The notes under the pieces are model-generated. The model was not told where the DNA came from and searched no databases. It saw nothing but the letters and a program-made list of their open reading frames with translations. A program made the translations under genes and the position numbers. Of a stretch of 64,000 nt of DNA, positions 25,359 to 36,254 are shown piece after piece; position 1 is the stretch's first letter; every line of letters starts with the position of its first letter. Source of the stretch: Corynebacterium massiliense DSM 45435 (GTDB lineage: Bacteria; Actinomycetota; Actinomycetes; Mycobacteriales; Mycobacteriaceae); contig NZ_CP063189.1 in the NCBI RefSeq assembly GCF_028609805.1, positions 806,001 to 870,000 of the forward strand, given 5' to 3'.

Positions 25359-26454
25359 CCCACGTTCTTCCTGATTTTTGGGTGTGGATCCCGTCGTTGT
25401 ATTGCGGTGGTCCGCCGTCAGGTGGGTGCCAGCATGGGTGGCCGTCGGGGTCTTTTCCTATTCGGCCGTTTCTGGGTGGGCTGTTGGGGTTGTCGTCGTT
25501 TCTGGCGTTGTGCGGCCCGCAGAGAGCGACGAGGTTGTTGAGGTTGGTTTTTCCGCCGTGGTGCCAGGCGTGTATGTGGTGGGCTTTGGCGTAGATGGCT
25601 TTTCTGCGGCAGCCGGGCCAGGCGCATTCGCCTTGGTCGATGGCCAGCATCGCGCGCTGTTTGGTGTTGGCGAAGCGTTCGAGGCGGTGGAGGTTGACTG
25701 GTTGGGCGTTGTGGTCGTAGATCATTGCCCACCCGTATCGGCCGAGCTGGCTATTTAGGTAGGACTGGGTGTCGATGATCGTGCCGTCGGTGGCGACGAG
25801 TTCGCCGTTGCCGTTGCCGACTAGGTCTTCGGCTTTGACCAGAAACGTCGGCTCCGGGGTCTTATCTTGGGCGCGGCTTGTGTGTGCGGTGCCTTTCAGT
25901 AGTGTCCAGATGGCGTTGCCCATGGCGATGTCTTCTGGCACGGTGCCGCGTTTGGCGGTCATGCGGCGGATCTTCTTTTCTAGCTGGGCCATTTCGGCGG
26001 CGGGTAGTTTCAGTAGGGCGGTTCGTCTGCCGGTGGCGTCGATGTCGCGGCCGATAACTAGGCTGCGTGTGGGGGTGGTGCCGGTTTTGCGGTTGAGTTC
26101 GCGTACGCGGTTGCGGGCGTATTCGCGCAGCTGGTCGATGGTCAGTTCGTGGCGTTGGGCGAGTTCTAGCCATAGTTGCCAGCGGGTGATGTTGGCGTCG
26201 CGGTGGAGTTGGCGGGCGGCTTTGTGGATCACCTGCAAACGGGTAATGGGAAACTCGGCGGCGTGCTCTAAGACTTGGGCGCGTATTTTCGGTTCGGAGC
26301 ACGGTCCGAACAGGCTGCGGCCTATGGCTGTGTAGGACCGGGTGGTGGCAGCATCAAGACCCGCGGTGGCGTCAAGGCCGTGGCGAAAGGCCAGTTCGGC
26401 GACGGCGATTCCGAGCCGGGCCAGGCGGGACAGTAGGTCTGCTGCGTCATTCAC
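25321..26454 (-). CDS. HNH endonuclease of the 13E12/DUF222 type, intact
   Basis: 377 residues. The N-terminal part is the helical 13E12-type region. The C-terminal HNH core is complete: a Cys pair in CAWPGCRRK, then KAHHIHAWHHGG and NNLVALCGPHN. Its distal tail is Pro/Gly/His-rich (HPCWHPPDGGPPQY). It is the intact counterpart of the gene split by the IS element at 4.4-7.1 kb, though not a close copy of it. It runs convergent to selB and overlaps its last 38 bp. Genes of this type are frequent at variable loci in corynebacteria; here it marks the right border of the selenium cassette. Confidence 0.88.
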   Translation of the reverse strand: MNDAADLLSRLARLGIAVAELAFRHGLDATAGLDAATTRSYTAIGRSLFGPCSEPKIRAQVLEHAAEFPITRLQVIHKAARQLHRDANITRWQLWLELAQRHELTIDQLREYARNRVRELNRKTGTTPTRSLVIGRDIDATGRRTALLKLPAAEMAQLEKKIRRMTAKRGTVPEDIAMGNAIWTLLKGTAHTSRAQDKTPEPTFLVKAEDLVGNGNGELVATDGTIIDTQSYLNSQLGRYGWAMIYDHNAQPVNLHRLERFANTKQRAMLAIDQGECAWPGCRRKAIYAKAHHIHAWHHGGKTNLNNLVALCGPHNARNDDNPNSPPRNGRIGKDPDGHPCWHPPDGGPPQYNDGIHTQKSGRTWAKSESVDSRRDE

Positions 26455-26602
26455 GCCCTTGAGCTAAGACCGTCACAGTCAAGCTGGCAAGTCCACGAAC
26501 CCCAGGCCTGTGGATAACCCCGCCACAGACGAAGAATTCCACAGAAACCGCCCTTTTCCCGCGCCACAACGCCTGACAAGTGGCGCGGAAGCGCACTATG
26601 CG
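26455..26602. other. Short intergenic region with a 9-bp hairpin
   Basis: No gene seen. CCGCGCCAC (26559-26567) pairs with GTGGCGCGG (26580-26588) around a 12-nt loop. No U-run follows on either strand, so its role as a terminator for the minus-strand gene to the right is uncertain. Confidence 0.4.
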
Positions 26603-27628
26603 CTAACGGCGGTGGTGCCCGCCTCGGCGCCGTCGCGCGTTGCGCCGGCGCCGCACTTCTTCCATCGCGGACCCCGGACCAGATTTCAGCGCCCGGAACT
26701 CGCCCGTCATCGACTCCTGCTTGGCCAGCTCACTGACGTCCACCGGCGCGGGCTCTTGTGCTTCGAACATGCCGGTGGGGAAGTCCACCGCCTGGAACGT
26801 CTGGGTGGGCGCGCCCGGCAGAATTTCCGGCTCGACGTAGGAGACGCTTCCCGGCCCCAGACCGTGGCGCGCACCCCGCGGTACCGACTTCAGCCCGATC
26901 TCTTCTGTGGGCGTGAAGTCCCACTCGGGGCTAAGCTCCGCCTTCTTCGGCCAGAGCGCCTCGTCACCTAAGGCAGGCAGCTCCTGCGCCGGCACCCTGT
27001 CACCGTCCAATACCGGCAGATCCACCGCCACCTGCCCGTCGGCGCAATACGCCCGCGCCGCCAGTGGCCCAGACGCCGAGCACAACCGCGCCAGCGCAGG
27101 CGAGGAAATGGTGCCGAGAACGCGGGCATCGGCAAGCGCCAGCACCGCCCCGTCCATCGGCTCGAGCGTAACCAGAATCTGGCGCGTGCCCAGCCCGCGC
27201 AGGTCCGCCTCCGTGACGTCGGCCGAGGCCTGCGTGTCGATGAGCTGGCCCAGACCCCCGGACAGAACCGGGACCGCGACGTCGTTGGCCGGCACCTGCC
27301 ACGGCGCCAGCCCCAGGCCCACCGCGACCTCTACGACGCCGTCGACCAGCTCCACCGTCACGGTCACTGCCGGTGCCAGACCACGCCGCCGCACCTGTTC
27401 CAGCTGCGGGAATTCCGCGGCCTCGTGCGCGTCGAGCCAGCCGATGACTCCGACGGGAGTTACCACATGCCAGCCGCCAGACCGGTGGTCAGGGCGCAGG
27501 TGGGCGTCGAGGGCCACGGGGGCATCGTCAAGCTGGGGGATGCCCAGGGCGACCGCGGTGCACGGATGCTCCAACACCGCGGCGTGCCGCACGCCGAAGT
27601 AGCTGCTGGCCAAAGGGTAAGACTGCAC
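26603..27628 (-). CDS. Conserved hypothetical protein, probably actinobacterial
   Basis: 341 residues, not recognised as any named family. It has no signal peptide or membrane helices. The first ~215 residues are of mixed alpha/beta character with Val/Ala-rich strands (for example WHVVTPVGVIGWLDAHEA). The rest looks disordered, and the end is strongly basic (EVRRRRNARRRRGGHHRR), which would suit binding to nucleic acid or membrane lipid heads. The GTG at 27628 has AAAGGAGG at good spacing. It is divergent from a BCCT transporter gene. No function is proposed. Confidence 0.7.
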   Translation of the reverse strand: MQSYPLASSYFGVRHAAVLEHPCTAVALGIPQLDDAPVALDAHLRPDHRSGGWHVVTPVGVIGWLDAHEAAEFPQLEQVRRRGLAPAVTVTVELVDGVVEVAVGLGLAPWQVPANDVAVPVLSGGLGQLIDTQASADVTEADLRGLGTRQILVTLEPMDGAVLALADARVLGTISSPALARLCSASGPLAARAYCADGQVAVDLPVLDGDRVPAQELPALGDEALWPKKAELSPEWDFTPTEEIGLKSVPRGARHGLGPGSVSYVEPEILPGAPTQTFQAVDFPTGMFEAQEPAPVDVSELAKQESMTGEFRALKSGPGSAMEEVRRRRNARRRRGGHHRR

Positions 27629-27755
27629 TCGGTCGGACCTCCTTTTCTCGCCCTAGTCTAGGTCGCTGCCGCCGATCCCCCATATTGCGGGTCTGCGCGG
27701 GGAAATCGTTAGCCTCGTAAGGGTCTGTCCAGCTGTTTTTAAGGAGGAGATTCCT

Positions 27756-29636
27756 ATTCCGGAGAAGCAGAAATTCCCCCGTCTGCTCTATCCCCACAAC
27801 ACCCACCCCGCCTTGGTGCCAGGCGTGTCCATCGAGGACCAGAAGGTGCGCTACGGCGTAGACAAGGTCATCCTCACCGCGGTGGGCGGCGCCGTGGTGG
27901 CCTTCATTGCCTGGGGTATTATCGCGCCGCAGCAGGTTTTCGATGTCTCGTCGGTCGCCCTTGACTGGGTCATGCGTAACCTGGGGTGGATTTTCACCCT
28001 GCTGGCAGCGGGCTTGATGTTTTTCCTTCTCATCCTGGCCTTTACCCGCTACGGCAAGATTCCGCTTGGCCTGGACGGGGAGAAGCCGGAATACTCGACC
28101 ATCAGCTGGGCGGCGATGCTCTTTGGCGCGGGCATCGGTATCGGCATCATTTTCTTCGGGCCCTACGAGCCGCTGAGCCACTACCTGTCGCCGCGTCCGG
28201 GCGCGTACGAAGCGGGAACTTCGGAGGCGATGCTCAAGGCCATGGCCCAGTCTGCGATGCACTGGGGCATTAATGCCTGGGCGATTTACGCGATCGTCGG
28301 GCTGGCGGTGGCCTACGTGTCCTACCGCCGCGGCCGAGTGCCGCTGATGAGTTCCATCCTTATGCCGCTGTTTGGAAACAAAGATACGGACTCGTGGCAG
28401 GGCCGGCTTATCGATGGCCTCGCCATCATCGCCACCCTCTTCGGCACGGCGGCCACCCTGGGCATCGGCGCGTTGCAGATCTCGCGCGGCGTTGAGGTGG
28501 TCTCGGGCTGGTCGCCGGAGGGTAACGCGTTGGCGCTGGGCATTATCGTGGTGCTGTCTATCGGCACGATTGCCTCGGCGGTCTCGGGCGTGGCTAAGGG
28601 CATCCGCTGGCTGTCCAACATCAACTTGGCCTTCGCGCTGGGTATTGCCATCTTCTTCTTCGTCGTGGGGCCGACCGCCTTTTTGGCCAACATGGCGGTG
28701 CCGGTCGTTATCGAGTACCTGTCTGAGATGCCGGACATGCTCGCCGCCAACATGGGCGAGGGCGAAGAGATGCAGAAGTTCCTGTCGTCGTGGACCACCT
28801 TCTACTGGGCATGGTGGGTCTCCTGGTCGCCGTTCGTCGGGGTCTTCGTGGCGAAGATTTCGCGCGGCCGCACAATCCGCCAGTACATCCTGGGCGTGCT
28901 GTTCATTCCGTCGGCCATCATCGTCGGCGCCTACACCATCCTGGGCGGCACGGCCATTTGGATCCAGCACAATTCCCAGGCCATTGCCCCAGACGGGACG
29001 GCGGACTCGCTTCCCGCACCGGAAGAAATCTTCTTCGTCGTGCTGGATAACCTGCCCGGCGCGCACATCGTGGCGCCGATTGTCATCCTCATGCTCGTAG
29101 TCTTTTTCGTCACCACGTCCGACTCGGCCTCGTTGGTGAACTCTCAGATGACGCAGCGCGGCAATCCCAAGCCGAATCCATGGATCACAGTCTTCTGGGT
29201 GCTGTGCATGGCGGGCATCGCGGTGGTCATCTTGCTCGCCGGCGGGCGGGATGCGCTGCAAGGACTGCAGAACCTCATCACGATTACCGCGCTGCCGTTC
29301 GCGGTCATCATCGTGCTGATGACCGTTGCGTTGGTGAAAGAACTGCGCCACGACCCGTACACCATCCGCCGCCACTACGGCGAGGAGGCCGTCTCAAACG
29401 CCGTCGTGCGCGGCACACGCGAGCACGGCGATAATTGGGCGCTAGCTATCGAACCGACGGCCCCAGACTCCGAGTACGCCACCGGCAGCGACTTCGAGTC
29501 CACCGCGGACGAGTACACCGATTGGTACGCCCGCACCGACGAGGACGGAAACGCCGTCGGCTACGACTACCAGTCAGGGGAATACGTCGACGACGACCCG
29601 ACGGTCGAGGACGGGGAGTTTATTTCCCGGAGCTAA
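27756..29636 (+). CDS. BCCT-family transporter (betaine/ectoine/proline type), apparent ATT start
   Basis: About 626 residues with twelve membrane helices and the BCCT signature TTFYWAWWVSWSPFVGVF in helix 8. The helix-3 segment GAGIGIGIIFFGPYEP keeps the glycine-rich stretch linked to sodium-coupled osmolyte uptake. The C-terminus is a long acidic cytoplasmic tail (Asp/Glu/Tyr-rich), a feature of osmosensing carriers such as BetP, EctP and LcoP of C. glutamicum. No ATG, GTG or TTG has a ribosome site: the strong AAGGAGGAG at 27741-27749 points to ATT at 27756, in frame. The first conventional start is TTG at 27813 with no ribosome site. The exact substrate is uncertain. Confidence 0.85.
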   Translation: MPEKQKFPRLLYPHNTHPALVPGVSIEDQKVRYGVDKVILTAVGGAVVAFIAWGIIAPQQVFDVSSVALDWVMRNLGWIFTLLAAGLMFFLLILAFTRYGKIPLGLDGEKPEYSTISWAAMLFGAGIGIGIIFFGPYEPLSHYLSPRPGAYEAGTSEAMLKAMAQSAMHWGINAWAIYAIVGLAVAYVSYRRGRVPLMSSILMPLFGNKDTDSWQGRLIDGLAIIATLFGTAATLGIGALQISRGVEVVSGWSPEGNALALGIIVVLSIGTIASAVSGVAKGIRWLSNINLAFALGIAIFFFVVGPTAFLANMAVPVVIEYLSEMPDMLAANMGEGEEMQKFLSSWTTFYWAWWVSWSPFVGVFVAKISRGRTIRQYILGVLFIPSAIIVGAYTILGGTAIWIQHNSQAIAPDGTADSLPAPEEIFFVVLDNLPGAHIVAPIVILMLVVFFVTTSDSASLVNSQMTQRGNPKPNPWITVFWVLCMAGIAVVILLAGGRDALQGLQNLITITALPFAVIIVLMTVALVKELRHDPYTIRRHYGEEAVSNAVVRGTREHGDNWALAIEPTAPDSEYATGSDFESTADEYTDWYARTDEDGNAVGYDYQSGEYVDDDPTVEDGEFISRS

Positions 29637-30459
29637 AAAGCTTCGTCACCGCGAGCACGACCGCGCCGACGATGAGGCCGGCGACCATCGCGCAGCCGGT
29701 CTCCACAAACCACGAGGAGCCGAGCGAGGCAATGAACTGCTCCGGCTGGTCGATGCCGAACTTGGCCAGGCCACTGACGATGATGTGCCCGCCGACCCAC
29801 AGCATCGCGGCGGTGCCCACAATGCCGATGATTTGCAGCAGCACGGGCATGGCCTTGACGAGGCCACGGCCAACCGCCGACTTCCCGTCGGAGCGCTCCA
29901 GCATGCCCATGCCGATGTCGTCCATCTTGACCAAGAGCGCGACCGCGCCGTAGACGCCGGCGGTCATGATGATGCCGACCAAGACGAGCGTGCTCACCCG
30001 CAGCCACAGCGGCTCGTCGATGATGGTGCTCAGCGAGATGATCATGATCTCGGCGGACAGGATGAGGTCGGTGCGGATGGCGGAGTTGACCATCTCGTCC
30101 TCGCTGGCGGCCGCCTCATCTTCCTCGTCCGCGCCGCCGGATATTTTCTCCCAGATCTTCTCCGCGCCCTCGTAGGTGAGGTAGGTACCGCCGACCATGA
30201 GGATCGGCGTGAGCGCCCACGGTGCGAGCCAGGAGAGCAGCAGCGCGATGGGCAGGATGATAAGCAGCTTGTTGCGCAGCGAGCCTTTCGTGATCTTCCA
30301 GATGGCGGGCAGCTCGCGGGAGGGCTTGATGCCGGAAAGGTACTGCGGGGTGACCGCGGTGTCGTCGATGACCACTCCGGCCGCTTTGGTGGAGGTGGCG
30401 GCGGCGGAGCGGGCGATTAGGGCGACATCGTCAAGCAAAGCCAAAAGGCCGCCGGCCAT
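29620..30459 (-). CDS. DUF808 family inner-membrane protein (YedI-like)
   Basis: 279 residues with the DUF808 opening MAGGLLALLDDVALIARSAA and roughly five or six hydrophobic helices. An acidic loop (SGGADEEDEAAASEDE) lies near residue 110. The family is widespread, and its function is unknown. ATG at 30459 has AAGGAG upstream. Its 3' end overlaps the BCCT transporter's end by 17 bp, tail to tail. It lies 10 bp downstream of the DUF402 gene in the same direction, so the two are likely co-transcribed. Confidence 0.9.
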   Translation of the reverse strand: MAGGLLALLDDVALIARSAAATSTKAAGVVIDDTAVTPQYLSGIKPSRELPAIWKITKGSLRNKLLIILPIALLLSWLAPWALTPILMVGGTYLTYEGAEKIWEKISGGADEEDEAAASEDEMVNSAIRTDLILSAEIMIISLSTIIDEPLWLRVSTLVLVGIIMTAGVYGAVALLVKMDDIGMGMLERSDGKSAVGRGLVKAMPVLLQIIGIVGTAAMLWVGGHIIVSGLAKFGIDQPEQFIASLGSSWFVETGCAMVAGLIVGAVVLAVTKLFSSGK

Positions 30460-30469
30460 GGGCTACTCC

Positions 30470-30994
30470 TTACATAGGTGGGGTCAGTTGGACACTGTCG
30501 GCCCATGATAACCGCACCCCGCGCGAGGCGAGCCACGCCATGACGTCGTCGCCGTGGCGCGTGATTCCCTCTACGGCGTCGAGGGTGGTGTCGATGGCCA
30601 GCTCCGCCTCGCGGGCCGTAATCAGCCCGGCGGCGGTGGCCTCGGACAGCTCGTCGGTGTCGAGGACTTCGACAGGAGTGCCGGTCACGCTCACCAGGTC
30701 GAGGTAGAGGTCCCGGGTGGTCCAGGTATCGCCGTGCTTGGCGATGTCCGCGATGTCCACGTAGAAGTCCTGCGCGGCCGGCTCGCGGAAGTGGAAGATG
30801 CTCACCCGCAGGTTGAAGTCGGGCAGCAGCCACGACTCGAGGTAGCCGAACTTGGGGTGATCGGCGCCGCGGGCCATGTAGAGGCCGAAGTCGGTGACGC
30901 GGTACTCGTCGACGGTGCGGCGGAAACCTTTGGGGTCGACGTTGACGTGTGCTGCGACGTCGAACGTTTCCTCTTTGACGGGGTGGGTGCCCAT
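30470..30994 (-). CDS. DUF402 family protein (nucleoside di/triphosphate phosphatase-like)
   Basis: 174 residues resembling the DUF402 fold, in which a carboxylate cluster binds metal and hydrolyses nucleotides. The relevant stretch is QDFYVDIADIAKHGDTW plus LYLDLVSV, where DUF402 proteins have YxDI and DLDL-type motifs. The position next to a secreted-protein gene and typA matches mycobacterial order (Rv1156/Rv1157c/typA), which supports the call. ATG at 30994 was chosen; longer readings cross into the neighbouring gene. Function in corynebacteria is not established. Confidence 0.75.
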   Translation of the reverse strand: MGTHPVKEETFDVAAHVNVDPKGFRRTVDEYRVTDFGLYMARGADHPKFGYLESWLLPDFNLRVSIFHFREPAAQDFYVDIADIAKHGDTWTTRDLYLDLVSVTGTPVEVLDTDELSEATAAGLITAREAELAIDTTLDAVEGITRHGDDVMAWLASRGVRLSWADSVQLTPPM

Positions 30995-31005
30995 GGGGTG
31001 GTGCG

Positions 31006-31695
31006 CTACTTGTTGTCGATGAACGCCGCGGTGGGCATGAACCCGCAGGTTTCTTTCTCGGTGTGCAAGGTGCCGTGCAGCCAGGCGATGGTCAGGCCCT
31101 TGCCGGTCTTGGCGGTCCCCGACACGGTGCCCGGGCCGTCCGGGTTGATGCCGTGGTTCTCCAGGGAGGTCTCGCCGCCTTGGAGGGTGGTCAAGTTGAA
31201 CCACTGGACGCGCATGTCGCCCTGGTCCTTGGCCGCGGGAGCGGTGCCCAGACCAGTGAACAGGAACGTGGTCTCGCCCTCTGCGGCGCCGGGGGCGGGG
31301 ATCTCGCTCGGGCCGGGGACGGCGATGGCGGAGCCGACCGCGTCGGACTGGCCGTCAATGCAGCGGCCGGAGACGGTGGGCCAGACGAACTGGCGGAAGT
31401 TCGGGCCGTTTTCGGGCAGCTTGGCGCCCGGTTCGCCGCCGCCGTCACCGCGGGCGAAGGCGAGGGCGCTGAGCGCGGCGTTGCGGAGGTCTTCCGGGAC
31501 CCACGGCTGGTTGACGAAGTCGCGGATGGCCTGCGCGGTCTCGTCGGTGGGGCGGCCGAGCTCGTCCAGCGGGCTGGCGGGCAGCTGCAGCTGGGCGGAC
31601 GGGGCGGGTGCGGGTGCTGCGGTGGCTGTCGCGGGCAGCACGAGGGCAGCGCTGAGGGCCAGCGCGGCGGTCATGGTCTTACGGCTCAAGCTCAC
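31006..31695 (-). CDS. Secreted Ala/Pro-rich protein, Rv1157c-like
   Basis: 229 residues from the GTG at 31695. The start has a classic signal peptide: SRKT, then a hydrophobic core (MTAALALSAALVLPATA) and an AxA-type cleavage site near residue 27. An Ala/Pro-rich linker follows, then a globular domain with two cysteines (GRCIDG and ETCGFMP) that can form a disulfide outside the cell. The location upstream of a DUF402 gene and beside typA parallels M. tuberculosis Rv1157c, an envelope protein of unknown function. The GTG at 31713 is an alternative start, but GTTAGGA precedes the one chosen. Confidence 0.75.
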   Translation of the reverse strand: MSLSRKTMTAALALSAALVLPATATAAPAPAPSAQLQLPASPLDELGRPTDETAQAIRDFVNQPWVPEDLRNAALSALAFARGDGGGEPGAKLPENGPNFRQFVWPTVSGRCIDGQSDAVGSAIAVPGPSEIPAPGAAEGETTFLFTGLGTAPAAKDQGDMRVQWFNLTTLQGGETSLENHGINPDGPGTVSGTAKTGKGLTIAWLHGTLHTEKETCGFMPTAAFIDNK

Positions 31696-31830
31696 GGCAG
31701 CGAATCCTAACACGTCTCACAAGTCACAGAAGTTATCTCAAGTACACAATATTCACTTTTTGGCGGCCGTCAAGGTGCGTCCGGGGAGTCGGGGAGTAAA
31801 ATCGGCGCCCGTTGTTCCCTGCAGGGCACC

Positions 31831-31843
31831 GCTGTCTATACTG
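31831..31843 (+). promoter_or_regulatory. Candidate extended -10 element upstream of typA
   Basis: TATACT at 31837-31842 is a near-consensus -10 box, about 65 bp before the typA GTG. A weak TTGTTC lies 19 bp upstream. This leaves a short leader with AAGGAG before the start. Confidence 0.45.
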
Positions 31844-31907
31844 CAGGCGCTTCTACAGACCAAGGCAGTCAACGCTTATTGCAAGCAATCTAAGGAGATT
31901 TCCTTCA

Positions 31908-33818
<1,911 letters not shown>

Positions 33819-33837
33819 GCCGAGTCGGCTAGGCGTC

Positions 33838-35385
33838 ATGCGCGCACCCATCCGTGTGGCGGCGGTAGGCGCCGTGGGCATCGTCACGCTCGCGGCGTGC
33901 GTGGCCAACCCCGGCCCGCCGCCAGTGGTGGAGCACTCGGACGAGACCCCGAGTTCGAGCGCCGCCGCCACCACCACGACGACTACCGAGCCGCCGGTGG
34001 ACGATGCCGACGCCGGTCGCAGCACCGTTGCCATCGGCGTCGATCCGTTGAGCAGCGGTTTGAATCCGCATCTGCGGGCGAACAACTCGGAGCTGGTCAA
34101 TGGAATCGCGGATGTGGTGCTGCCGTCCGCCTTTCACGGCGGGCAGATGGACACCGACGTCCTCGACTCCGCAGCGGAGGTCCCGGCCCCGGACGGGGTG
34201 GCGCAGCGCGTGCGCTATGTCATCTCGGACGCCGCCCAGTGGTCCGACGGCACGCCGATTACCGGCGCGGACTTCGAGTACCTCTGGCGCTCGATGGTGG
34301 ACACCCCCGACGCGGTGGGGGCGTCGGGGTACCGCGCGATCAAAGACATCCGCACTTCGAAAGGCGGGCGGATCGTCACCGTGGACTTCGACCACTATGT
34401 CGCGGACTGGCGGATCCTGTTTACTCACCTCCTGCCGTCCCACCTGGTCAAGGACGAGGACTTTTCCACCGTGCTGGCGCAGGGAATCCCGGCCTCGGCC
34501 GGCGCCTTCCTCGTCGACTCCGTGGACCGCGGGCGCGGGGTTATCACCCTGAACCGCAACGACCGCTTCTGGGGCAAAGACCCCGCCAAGGTGGACGTGG
34601 TGCAGTTGCGGTTTATCCGCTCGTCGGCGCAAGCCGTCGACATGGTGCGCTCCGGCCAGATCGAGGCTGCCGATCTCACGCCGGGGGAGACGACGGTGGA
34701 GTCGCTGGAGCTCATCCCGGACATCGACACGCACGTGGTGCAGCGCCCGCGCCAGTTGCGGTTGCACATGGGCGAGCAGCTTGGCGATGTCGAAGAGCGC
34801 CGCGACCTTGCCAGTCTCGTCGACACCGAACAGCTCGCCCGCCTGGCCACGGGCCGGAGCAACCACCTGGAGCCCGCCCGCGGCGGCAAGGCCGTTATCG
34901 GCGAGCGGGATCTTAAAGCCCTGCGGGAGCGGGCGGAGAAGCGGCCGGTGCGCATCGCGGCGGACCCCAGCGACGCGGTGGCCAACGCGGCCGCCCACAC
35001 GCTGGCCGATGTCCTCGCGCAGCACGGCATCCCCGCCACGGTGGAGGAGGAGCGGCTATCCACCATCACCTCGCGGCTTAACCCCGCCGGTGCGGTGGAC
35101 GCGTACTTTTCGTGGGACGATACGTTCGCGACATCGTTTAGCGTCGGCGATGACCTGACGTGCGCGCTCGACCAGGACGCGGACTCGGCGCCGTGCCCGG
35201 CGGAGACCCCGGAGTACCTGTGGGACGTGCTCGCCGGCGCGGTGGGAGCGAACGAGGCGGCGCAGCAGGTCAACCGCTTCGACGAGGCGGCGGCGTTGCG
35301 GGTGCCCATCTTGAACGAGACGCGCCTGCGCGTGGGAGATTTAGATGTCCGCGGCGTCGCGGGCTGGGAAGGAGCAGACAAATGA
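33838..35385 (+). CDS. lpqW: LpqW-like lipoprotein (extracellular solute-binding protein family 5 fold)
   Basis: 515 residues. The signal peptide ends in a lipobox, VTLAAC, with Cys21 as the lipidated residue. A Thr/Ser-rich linker follows, and the body is a family 5 (peptide-binding) solute-binding fold. In mycobacteria and corynebacteria LpqW does not feed a transporter but steers phosphatidylinositol mannoside intermediates towards lipomannan/lipoarabinomannan synthesis. The gene order typA-lpqW-mshB is the mycobacterial one. ATG at 33838 starts 19 bp after typA. The stop overlaps the mshB ATG by 4 bp (ATGA). Confidence 0.9.
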   Translation: MRAPIRVAAVGAVGIVTLAACVANPGPPPVVEHSDETPSSSAAATTTTTTEPPVDDADAGRSTVAIGVDPLSSGLNPHLRANNSELVNGIADVVLPSAFHGGQMDTDVLDSAAEVPAPDGVAQRVRYVISDAAQWSDGTPITGADFEYLWRSMVDTPDAVGASGYRAIKDIRTSKGGRIVTVDFDHYVADWRILFTHLLPSHLVKDEDFSTVLAQGIPASAGAFLVDSVDRGRGVITLNRNDRFWGKDPAKVDVVQLRFIRSSAQAVDMVRSGQIEAADLTPGETTVESLELIPDIDTHVVQRPRQLRLHMGEQLGDVEERRDLASLVDTEQLARLATGRSNHLEPARGGKAVIGERDLKALRERAEKRPVRIAADPSDAVANAAAHTLADVLAQHGIPATVEEERLSTITSRLNPAGAVDAYFSWDDTFATSFSVGDDLTCALDQDADSAPCPAETPEYLWDVLAGAVGANEAAQQVNRFDEAAALRVPILNETRLRVGDLDVRGVAGWEGADK

Positions 35386-36254
35386 CGCGCGATCTAGTGG
35401 GCTACCGCGTGGTGGCGGTGCACGCCCACCCGGACGACGAGGCGCTGTTTACCGGCGGCACGCTGGCTGATTTCGCCCGCCGGGGCGCGGAAGTCACTGT
35501 CATCACGGCCACGCTGGGCGAGGAAGGCGAGGTCATCGGCGACCGCCTGCAGGGGCTCGTGGTGGACGCCGCGGACCAGCTCGGCGGCGCCCGCGTGCGC
35601 GAACTCGACGAATCCCTGCGGGCGCTCGGCGTCCGCGGCATCCAGCTCGGCGGCTTCGGGCACTTCCGCGACTCCGGCATGGACGGCGACGCAAGCCCGC
35701 GGTCGCTGGTCGGCCGCGTGGACGAGGCCGCCGAGCTGCTGCGCGCGGAGCTGGACCGGCTGGACCCGCACATCATCCTCACCTACGGGCCGGATGGCGG
35801 CTACGGGCACCCGGACCACATCGCGGTGCACAAAGCCACGCACCTGGCGGCGGGTAACACCCCGGTGTGGTGGTGTATTTACCATCGCCCGTCCTTCTAC
35901 GCCGCGCTGGAGAACATCACCCCGCCGCCGCAGTGGGAGTTTCCGGACCAGGCGTACCTGGACAACTACACCAACGCGGACTTCGACGTCGAAATCCCCC
36001 TCGACGACGCCGCCCTGGATGCCAAGCGCCGCGCACTGGCCGCGCACCCGACCCAGATCTGGGTGGGCGACGGCACGGTGACGCCTACAAACCCGGAAGC
36101 GGCCTGGGCGGTGTGCCAGAACCCGGCGGAAGCGCCGTTCGCCTACGCGCTGTCGAACCGGCTAATGATGCCGGTGCTGCGCCGCGAGCACTACCAGTGG
36201 GGTGGCGAGGGGCCGGCGCCGGCATCGCTTGTCGAGGAGGCTGACCGTGGCTGA
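35382..36254 (+). CDS. mshB: N-acetyl-glucosaminyl-inositol deacetylase, mycothiol biosynthesis
   Basis: 290 residues of the LmbE-like zinc deacetylase family. The zinc and catalytic motif is HAHPDDEA near residue 13, and the third ligand is in YGHPDHIAVH. It removes the acetyl group from GlcNAc-inositol in the second committed step of mycothiol synthesis, the actinobacterial thiol. The ATG at 35382 overlaps the lpqW stop, and the 3' end overlaps the start of the next gene by 8 bp, so it belongs to the lpqW operon. Confidence 0.94.
   Translation: MTRDLVGYRVVAVHAHPDDEALFTGGTLADFARRGAEVTVITATLGEEGEVIGDRLQGLVVDAADQLGGARVRELDESLRALGVRGIQLGGFGHFRDSGMDGDASPRSLVGRVDEAAELLRAELDRLDPHIILTYGPDGGYGHPDHIAVHKATHLAAGNTPVWWCIYHRPSFYAALENITPPPQWEFPDQAYLDNYTNADFDVEIPLDDAALDAKRRALAAHPTQIWVGDGTVTPTNPEAAWAVCQNPAEAPFAYALSNRLMMPVLRREHYQWGGEGPAPASLVEEADRG

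Noticed and set aside
25321..26454. The HNH gene after selB as a second copy of the broken HNH gene or an IS-linked duplicate
   Set aside because: The two proteins share the family plan but differ widely in sequence, and no inverted repeats or target duplications flank the second.
27528..29375. A 615-codon open frame antisense to the BCCT transporter
   Set aside because: Composition (Arg/His/Asp-rich) is typical of the antisense of a membrane protein gene, and the plus strand carries a complete BCCT protein.
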